Shown piece after piece: positions 57,501 through 64,000 of a stretch of DNA of 64,000 nt. This DNA is from Lewinellaceae bacterium (GTDB lineage Bacteria; Bacteroidota; Bacteroidia; Chitinophagales; Saprospiraceae), in the NCBI GenBank assembly GCA_016712415.1, contig JADJRC010000002.1:1-64000 (forward strand). Direction: 5' to 3'. Made by a program: the position numbers and the translations under genes. Position 1 is the stretch's first letter, and each line of letters opens with the position of its first letter. The notes under the pieces are model-generated. The model was not told where the DNA came from. It did no database searches and saw only the letters and a list, made by a program, of their open reading frames with translations.

Positions 57501-58418
57501 ACGCTCGGACAAGACCCTGAAAGCCCGGTGCGTTCTTTTCAGGTGCAGCGGAACATCCTGTTCAGAGGCAGCGCTACAGTGACCAATGGCCGCTTTAAAG
57601 TCAATTTTATAGTTCCCAAGGATATCAATTACGCCTACGGAAACGCCAAAATCAGTTACTACGCCGAAGACGGAACACCGTTTGACGCCGCCGGCGCCGA
57701 CACTGAAATTATCGTTGGCGGCACCGCAAACTTAGTCAATGACGATACTCCGCCGCTGATCCAGGTGTTTCTCAACACCGACGCTTTTGCCTTCGGCGGC
57801 ATCACCGACAAAAATCCAAAGGTTTTGGTTAAATGTTCGGACGACTACGGCATGAACGTTACCGGCACCAGCCTGGGCCACGACCTGACGGCTGTGCTGG
57901 ATGGCAATGTTTTGGAAACCATAGTGCTGAATGATTTTTACGAAAGCGAACAGGACAATGCACAAAAAGGACAGGCGCTTTACCCGCTGCGCAACCTCGC
58001 TACAGGCCGGCATACCCTGCGGGTAAAAGGTTGGGATATTGCCAACAACTCCGGCGAAGGTGTTACGGAGTTTGTAGTGGCTGAAGATGGAAAAGCAGCC
58101 CTGGCGCATGTGCTCAATTATCCGAACCCGTTTACGACCAACACCAATTTTCAGTTTGAGCACAACTTGGCCAGCCAGTTACTCGATATCCAGGTCAGTA
58201 TTTTCTCGGTATCCGGCAAATTGGTCAAAACAATTTTGCACACCAGCGCTGCCGATGGTTTCCGGGTAACGGACGTTGCCTGGGACGGAAAAGACGAATA
58301 CGGCGACACTTTGGCCCGCGGCGTGTACCTCTACCGCATCAAAGTTCGCGGTACCGATGTGACGGGCAATACGGCGACTGCGGAAAGTGATTTTGAAAAA
58401 TTGGTGATTTTGAAGTGA
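54560..58418 (+). CDS. porU: T9SS sortase PorU, frameshifted
   Basis: The T9SS cell-surface peptidase removes C-terminal sorting domains and attaches cargo to anionic LPS. About 1,285 residues. The signal peptide (IRLLLFVLLGATALFSQ) is followed by an N-terminal beta domain (YKFGVAQSGVYKLDFNFLKN). A shift near 55487 leads to the gingipain-like C25 domain: FDYLLLFGDGSFDPRNNT, the catalytic His in QYIGHGGPRGWAQ and Cys in IITATCSFGGYDDYT. After a shift near 57525 come Ig-like domains and its own sorting-domain-like end (HVLNYPNPFTTNTNFQFEHN). Two indels, nothing missing. Its presence accounts for the T9SS cargo genes in the window. Confidence 0.95.
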
Positions 58419-58451
58419 TGGGGATATCTCGAAAGATCTGAACGTACTCTG

Positions 58452-58724
58452 TTTTACCGCAAAGGCGCAATATGAGTCGTTCTGAATTTTGAACCTGACT
58501 CCAATTTCTAAAAATCCGTGCTGCGAGCCGAAGGCGAGTCCGTGGTTGTCCGTGTCTTAACACTTCTGAATCGGCTTTTTCGGTGTGTCTTTGGAATCAG
58601 CCGCTTTAGCAGGCAAAAGACACGGACAACCACGGACTCGCCTTCGGCTCGCAGCACGGATTTTTTTTTGGAAAAAAAGTTAAAAAAATTCGGAACGACT
58701 CATGTTGCGTCTTCGCGGTAAAAA
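58452..58724. repeat. 273-bp palindrome with 45-bp perfect inner arms
   Basis: 58514-58558 and 58617-58661 are exact inverted repeats containing CCACGGACTCGCC. Outside them the symmetry continues with mismatches (ATGAGTCGTTCTGAATT against ATGAGTCGTTCCGAATT, and TTTTACCGCAAAGGCGCAA against TTTTACCGCGAAGACGCAA). It fills the space between convergent porU and the bactofilin-like gene and may act as a terminator for both. The inner module is shared with 30760-30800 and 40060-40100. Confidence 0.9.
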
Positions 58725-58765
58725 GTTTGTCGCGCGGCACTAGCGTCAGCCTGTATTTATTGAAC

Positions 58766-59975
58766 TTATACCGCCGGCCTGGCCAAAATCACTTTCACCA
58801 AACAGCCAAAAGCGATCCCCACCAGCACAAACCCGGCTAACCAGCCCACAACCGGAACCCAGGTTAACAAATGAAGGGCCACCAGTATACCCAAGGCCAC
58901 TAAAATACGCTGGCCTTTTGTCCAGGAAAGCCCGCGGTTTTGCTCCAGGGCATTTGCGCCGACCACAGCAGTCAGCGCAGGCGCAAACAGCAGAGTAAAA
59001 ATGTAAAACAGCAGGGCAAATACCCCGAACGGAATCCCGATGATCGTGATGAACAGTACAATAATGCCCACCGGCACACCAACCAGATACAGCATGCCGG
59101 TACCGAAACGCTGAATCCACTGCCCGGGCAAACCTTCGCTGCTGCGCCGGAAAAAGCCCTCAAACAGCAACAGCAAAAAAGTAATCAGCAAAGCCCCGGC
59201 CAGCAGGCGGTATATGGAAAAAAAGGAAAAACCTTTGGAAACCCAGGTGCTGCTTGCGTCACCCATGTCTTGTCCAAGGCTGGAATCGAAAGTAGCGCGG
59301 GCGCCGCTGCGCAGGTTTTTAGAAAAATCCAGCTCGCCATCTTTTTGCCAGTAACGAACTGCCCTGGTGAAATTCGGCCTTATCGCCCAGAGTTATATTG
59401 CCGGCTACAATCTCGCAGGGGCCCCGAAAAATGCCGTCGAGTTTGAGTTCGCCACCCCGGAGCTTGGCCTCCTGTTCCACTTCACCTTCAAAAGTGACCG
59501 TGCCGCCGGCAAGTATGATTGCGCCCAACACCCGGCCATACACCCGCACTTCGCCGCCACCAACCACCAGGTCGCCGTAGATGATTGCGCCCCGGCCAAT
59601 TTCCAGCTGGCCGGAGCCAACCAGCACATCGCCCAATACCTGACCGAGGAGGCTTACATCGCCGCCGCCGCAGCGCAAGTCGTCGCCGATGACGCCTTCA
59701 ATGCGCACCCGGCCGCCGCCGGCTATCAGGTCGTAACGAATGGTATCGCGGATGGTCAGCTCGCCGGCGCCGGCCGTGAGGTCGCCATTCACCAAAGCAT
59801 CAATGTAAATTTCACCTGCTCCGGCGTATACATTGCCGTCGATGGGCGTACTGACCCGCACCATTTTGCCGGTCAGAATTGTAGCAGCAGGAAGTTGAGT
59901 TGCAAAAAACGACAACAGCGCAAAGGCGGCTGTCAGGAATTTGATGTTTTCATGTTTAGTTGTTTTGAAATACAT
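58766..59975 (-). CDS. Bactofilin-like beta-helix protein with C-terminal membrane domain, frameshifted
   Basis: About 400 residues. The start at 59975 gives MYFKTTKHENIKFLTAAFAL and a signal peptide. A right-handed beta-helix of bactofilin type follows: DGNVYAGAGEIYIDALVNGD, GELTIRDTIRYDLIAGGGRV, LEIGRGAIIYGDLVVGGGEV. After a shift near 59330 a linker and four to five membrane helices follow (LLAGALLITFLLLLFEGFF, LYLVGVPVGIIVLFITIIGI, LHLLTWVPVVGWLAGFVLVG), the arrangement of DUF8173-type proteins. The helix is exported, unlike cytoplasmic bactofilins. Function unknown. Confidence 0.82.
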
Positions 59976-60070
59976 AGCAGTGCCGGGCAAATACTACTGC
60001 CCGATTGTTTTTCAAAAATAATGACGCAGGAGGGCCGTTTCGAAATTGTTTACACGAATAGCCGTGCTTA

Positions 60071-60101
60071 CTCGTCCTACGACTCCAAGTCGCAGGACGA
60101 G
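60071..60101. repeat. Hairpin with ACTCCAAGT core, after the His/aromatic-rich gene
   Basis: CTCGTCCTACGACT, loop CCA, then AGTCGCAGGACGAG (one mismatch). It lies 14 bp after the stop at 60115 on the minus strand and may terminate that gene. It shares its centre with the hairpin at 52862-52898. Confidence 0.75.
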
Positions 60102-60114
60102 CAAGTTCAGGTCC

Positions 60115-61841
60115 TTAACCATCGCCACGTTGTTTTTGCGGTTTAGGCGCCTGTTTAGTTTTTTCCGGACTGGTTTTAGGCACCTGCTTGGCAGGCGTTG
60201 GCGCGTTGCCGGGTTTGATTTGCGGTTTAGGCGTTGGCTGCCGGGGTTCCTGCCATTTGTCGCGGTGGTAGTCGCGGGCTTTGTCGATATCCGGATTTTT
60301 GGCGGGTTGCCGGGCCGGGGGGGCGGTTCGGGTTGGCGCCTGATTGGGCGCTTGGTTTTTTTCCGGTTGTTTAACACGGGCGGTACAGCAGGTTTTTCCG
60401 CTGGAACACGTTTGGGCGGTTCAACGCCGGGCGCCCGGCTTGGTTGAGCCGGTTCGGTTTTGAGGGGGGCTTTGGCGGGAGCCCAATCACTTCGCTGGCG
60501 CTCGGCGTCGCTGCGTTCGCGTTGTATTTCAGCTTGAGCAGTTACCCGGGAGCGGGCGAGTTCGGAATTGCGTCGTGTTTTTTTCCAAAATTCCTCCCGG
60601 GTTTGGACACGGGCCGGGTTTTTGTCGTTGAATTTCTGCCGTTGTTGTTCAAATTGAGCGTATTCGTTCAGGCGGGCAGGCAGGCGATCGCGGTCGCCCA
60701 GCCATTCGTCAGAGATCATGTTGCGGTTCTGGTCGCGCCATTCGCCAACGCCCATGCTGATGGTAGAGCCCGACTTCCGGTGTCCGTAATAATGGTTGAC
60801 AAAATAGGTCGACAAGCGGTTGTACCGGTGGTGGTGGTGCGGATGGTAAAAGTACCAGTGCATAAAATGGTAGGAGGGCAGGTGTACAATCACAACGGTC
60901 TGGTGGTAAGGGTAAAAGCCCCAATACCACCAATAGGGGTAGGGCCGCCAGCAGGGTTGCGGCGCCCACCAGGGGTAACCGAACCAGTAGGGATAATTGT
61001 ACTGGTAATACTGTTCCGGATAAACGGCCCGGGGCGCAGCATACAGGTCGTCGTTGCCGGTATCATACACTTCATCGGTGTAGCCATATTCCGTGGCGTA
61101 TTCCTGGGAAGCGCCCTCAAATTCCTGTCGGGCCTGCGGGTCATTTTCCACCGTTTTTTGCCAGTTTTCCAATTCTTCCGCATGTTCACGGGCGACGACG
61201 AGGTTCAGGGAGTCCATTTTTTGAATCACCCAGGCGGGGTCATCTTTATAAATATCGCCGACGAGGATGGTAAAGCGCAAGTCTTCATTCAGGATGTCGA
61301 TTACTTCCGGCAGCCCGAGCAGGGTTCGAAAAGCCTGTTGAGCGGGCGCCGGGTAAGTCGCAATCAATTGGTCAAAAGCCCCTTGCGCGGTTTGGTTCAG
61401 GTCGTTGATTTTTACCAGGGAAGCCATTTGACGTTCAACCAGGCCAAGGGCATCCGAACGTTTGTCTTCGGGCATCTGTTCGAGGTCACGGCTCAGGGCA
61501 GTCCGGTCATTTTGATGGCTGACCAGTGCAGCGGTCAGGCCCGGAAAGCGGGAGATGTCGAAAAATATCTCCTGGCTGCTGCGGGGGAAATCCTCAATCA
61601 GTGTGCGGAAAGCAGCGCCGGTTTTGGTCCGGATACTTTGCATTTTGATGAGTACTTCCGGGTATTTGGCGGCTTCGAGAATGGCGAGCCGGGCATTTTC
61701 GGGATAGAGCACCAGGGCTTCGATGGATTGTTTGTTTTCCTGTGCGAGTTCGCGCAGGAGCGCCCGGTCTGTTTGGGCGAAGGCCTGGCCAAGGGTCAAT
61801 AACATGGCACTGCAGAGGAGCGCTACCGTTTTTGTTCGCAT
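60115..61841 (-). CDS. Secreted protein rich in His, Trp, Tyr and Pro, frameshifted C-terminus
   Basis: About 575 residues. The signal peptide MRTKTVALLCSAMLLTLGQA is followed by a helical domain (ELAQENKQSIEALVLYPENA, FDQLIATYPAPAQQAFRTLL) resembling DUF3300-type proteins. Then comes an aromatic stretch (YPYWFGYPWWAPQPCWRPYP, YWWYWGFYPYHQ) and a His cluster (HWYFYHPHHHHRYN), and a basic Pro-rich tail. A homopolymer shift near 60360 spoils the tail. In the other frame it continues QPEKNQAPNQAPTRTAPPAR and ends KPQKQRGDG at 60115. It is probably envelope-associated. The His cluster could bind metal, but that is only a guess. Confidence 0.75.
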
Positions 61842-62027
61842 GATAACTTTGTTTTTATACTGCACGAATAGCGTATTCGCACAAAATCAGTTTTTATCAT
61901 ACAAAGCTTGACCTTAAAAAATGAGAAATGCCAGAATAGTGGTCAGGGGCATGGATGATTTTCAGCAACAGCGCTTGAGCCTGTGGGGGCGCAGGCATTT
62001 TGGGGCTGCGTGTGGAGGGAAAACGGG

Positions 62028-63970
62028 TTATTGGACACGCTTTAGTTTTAATTTTTCTACCGGGTGGTACACCAATGGAACATATTCAATAGCAACGTCG
62101 CTTCGATCAAGCCCAAAGGCCTTTTCATCAGATTGGCCAAGGTGTTTGAGAAAAAAATAGCCGTTGAGCAAAAGGTATTCCCTGAATCTGAATTCATTTT
62201 CAACGGACAGGAATTTTTCAATAACAATAAATTTAAAATCGGGCTCCGATTATATTTCGTTGATCCGTCGGCTTGAATGTGCAGGTTTAGTTCGCGGTTT
62301 TTGATCAGGTCCTGTACAATTTTTTTGAAAAACAATTCTGCGCGTGGTTGGAGCCGGAAGCCGATATTGATATCGATCCGAATCACTTTGTCGTTGAGGA
62401 GCTCGTGTACTTCATAGTTCAGGGTGTATGGATCGTCGGTCCTGTTGAGATGCAGAAACCAATACACGTCTGCCCGTTTGGGCTTTTTCGAAAAAATAGA
62501 TTTAATCACCTTTTCTTCAATCTGGGTATAGTAGTTGGCTTTGGTCAGGAAAATCAGGTGCGTGGAAAACTTCGGGATAAGATCGTCGTGGCTCAGTTCA
62601 TTCAAAATACCGAGATAGGTTTTTAAATCGACAAAACTGACCAGCCGGTTACTGATTTTTCGGGCGAAATACCAAACATACATGGTTGGCGCGATCAGGG
62701 CAAGCGGTAACAGGCCCATTGGGTTGTGCGTCAGTTTAGGCAGGTTGGTGATAAAAAAAGCGGCTTCAATGGTTAAAAAAATCGCCAAAATGCTTCCTAC
62801 CAGTACGATGTTCCATTTTTAATAAAATATAAAAATAGGCGAGCAAAATACTCGTCATAATCATCGCTACAGTAATGGAAAACCCGTAAGCGGCCTCCCA
62901 TGTGGGTAGAATCCTGGAAATAAAGGGATCATCATCAGGCAACCGACCCAGAGGATTAAATTGGTACTGGGGATATAAATCTGCCCTTTGGTTTCCGATG
63001 GTTGCCTGACGGCCACACGCGGCCAAAAATTGAGCGACATGGCTTCGCTAATCAGGGTATAAGAGCCGCTAATGAGTGCCTGGGACGCGATTATCGCCGC
63101 CGCAGTAGCGATGACAATACCGGGAATTAAAAACCAATCCGGCATGATTTGGTAAAATGGATTCCGGTTGGCCAGCGAAGGTCCGGCCTGATGCAGCATC
63201 CAGGCTGCTTGCCCCAGGTAGATGGTCAGCAGGCAGATTTTTACAAAAATCCAGCTCAAACGGATATTGCGCCGCCCGCAATGCCCCAGGTCGGAATATA
63301 AAGCCTCCGCCCCGGTCGTACAGAGGAACACCGCCCCTAACAGCCAAAAACCTTTTGGGTAAAATAACAAAAGTTCAACGGCATAGTGTGGGCTGAGTGC
63401 GCGGAGGATGCCAGGATAATGAGCGATCTGCGCAATACCCAGCACAAACAACATGGTAAACCAAAGGACCATGATCGGGCCAAAGGCTCCGCCCACTTTT
63501 TGGGTGCCAAAACGTTGAAAAAAGAACAACAGCGACAGGATAACCACTACAATCGGCACGGTAGGCAATGCCGGAATAAGCGTTTCCAGACCTTCCACTG
63601 CCGAAGCAACGGAGATAGGTGGCGTAATAATACCATCGGCCAGCAGGGTAGTGGCGCCTAAAATAGTCGGGATGGCCAGCCATTTGCCGTAACGCCGAAC
63701 AAGGGCGTATAGTGAAAAAACACCGCCCTCGCCGTGGTTGTCGGCCATCAGCGTCAGGAGGATGTACTTGAAGGTTGTCTGAAAAACCAGGGTCCAGAAA
63801 ACGCAGGATACGCCACCGAATACCAGCATTTCAGTTATTTCCTGGTCGCCGACAATGGCTTTCATCACATACAATGGGCTGGTACCGATATCGCCGTAAA
63901 TGATACCTAAAGCCACAAGCAGGCTTCCTGCGGTGACTTTTTGGCGGGTAGATAAATCGTTTGACTTCAT
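62028..63970 (-). CDS. kup: Kup-family potassium uptake permease, frameshifted
   Basis: K+/H+ symporter of the inner membrane, about 645 residues and twelve helices. The opening SLLVALGIIYGDIGTSPLYV is diagnostic. ADNHGEGGVFSLYALVRRYG and TTGAEALYSDLGHCGRRNIR follow. Frame changes near 62925 and 62815 lead to FLTIEAAFFITNLPKLTHN. The cytoplasmic C-terminal domain reads VYWFLHLNRTDDPYTLNYEV, and after a last shift near 62265 ends DEKAFGLDRSDVAIEYVPLV and KLKLKRVQ at 62028. All parts are present and in order. The start at 63970 leaves only 30 bp of upstream sequence in the window. Confidence 0.93.
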
Positions 63971-64000
63971 TTGTTATTTCGATGATGGTGGCTGCTGAGC

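Noticed and set aside
60444..61802. 452-codon open frame opposite the His/aromatic-rich gene
   Set aside because: It is the antisense of a gene with a clear signal peptide and family-like N-terminus. Its composition (Val/Gly/Phe-rich, no domain) follows from the opposite strand's codon bias.

Overview
The window is chromosomal DNA from a Bacteroidota species, most likely in or near the Saprospiria (Lewinella/Haliscomenobacter-like). Evidence: type IX secretion (T9SS) C-terminal sorting domains of both types, the PorU sortase, a TonB receptor paired with a DUF4249 lipoprotein, several PorT-like beta-barrels, a Ctc-type bL25, LytTR/propeller-kinase signalling, TAnnTTTG-like -7 boxes and few Shine-Dalgarno sites. 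Assignment below phylum is inference. About 25 genes are split into two or more frames, mostly at homopolymers, while their protein sequence stays well conserved. I read most of these as base-call errors and give one span per gene.

Layout. 1-1.5 kb: IS4-family element. 1.5-9.8 kb: folC, an NTF2-like lipoprotein, bacilliredoxin, aspartyl protease-PDZ, site-2 protease-CBS, methyltransferase lipoprotein, and an O-antigen ligase that runs directly into a 5'-truncated rsmA. 9.8-17.7 kb: a 388-bp MITE, two tandem T9SS cargo paralogues, rplY, a BTAD regulator and an orphan small protein. 18-24.5 kb: DUF1508 protein, beta-barrel, LytTR regulator with its propeller/GAF histidine kinase. 24.6-31.8 kb: DUF4249/TonB receptor, 4-TM protein with alpha/beta hydrolase, beta-barrels and small proteins. 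32.4-38.5 kb: a probable operon of GH130, GT4-glycosidase fusion, AraC regulator, hybrid kinase and receiver. 38.7-40 kb: an IS110-family element. 40.5-47 kb: OmpA protein, secreted hydrolase, DUF6544 protein, membrane protein and an Rpn-type nuclease. 47-54 kb: T9SS type-B protein, multihaem-type cytochrome, Kv channel, sdaA and a ytfI/ytfJ-like pair. 54.5-64 kb: porU, a bactofilin-like membrane protein, a His/aromatic-rich protein and kup.

The most notable system is the IS110 element at 38,690-39,953. Its upstream non-coding DNA reads as a bridge RNA. Four segments, in the order left target, right target, left donor, right donor guide, match the repeat in which the element sits and the element's own ends. 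The match depends on a GT core inferred from the intact repeat. The target lies in the terminal repeat of a MITE-like family with several unoccupied copies in the window.

The second theme is dense non-autonomous repeats: four MITE families (three with clear target duplications), palindrome families, and insertions that now supply start or stop codons to neighbouring genes.
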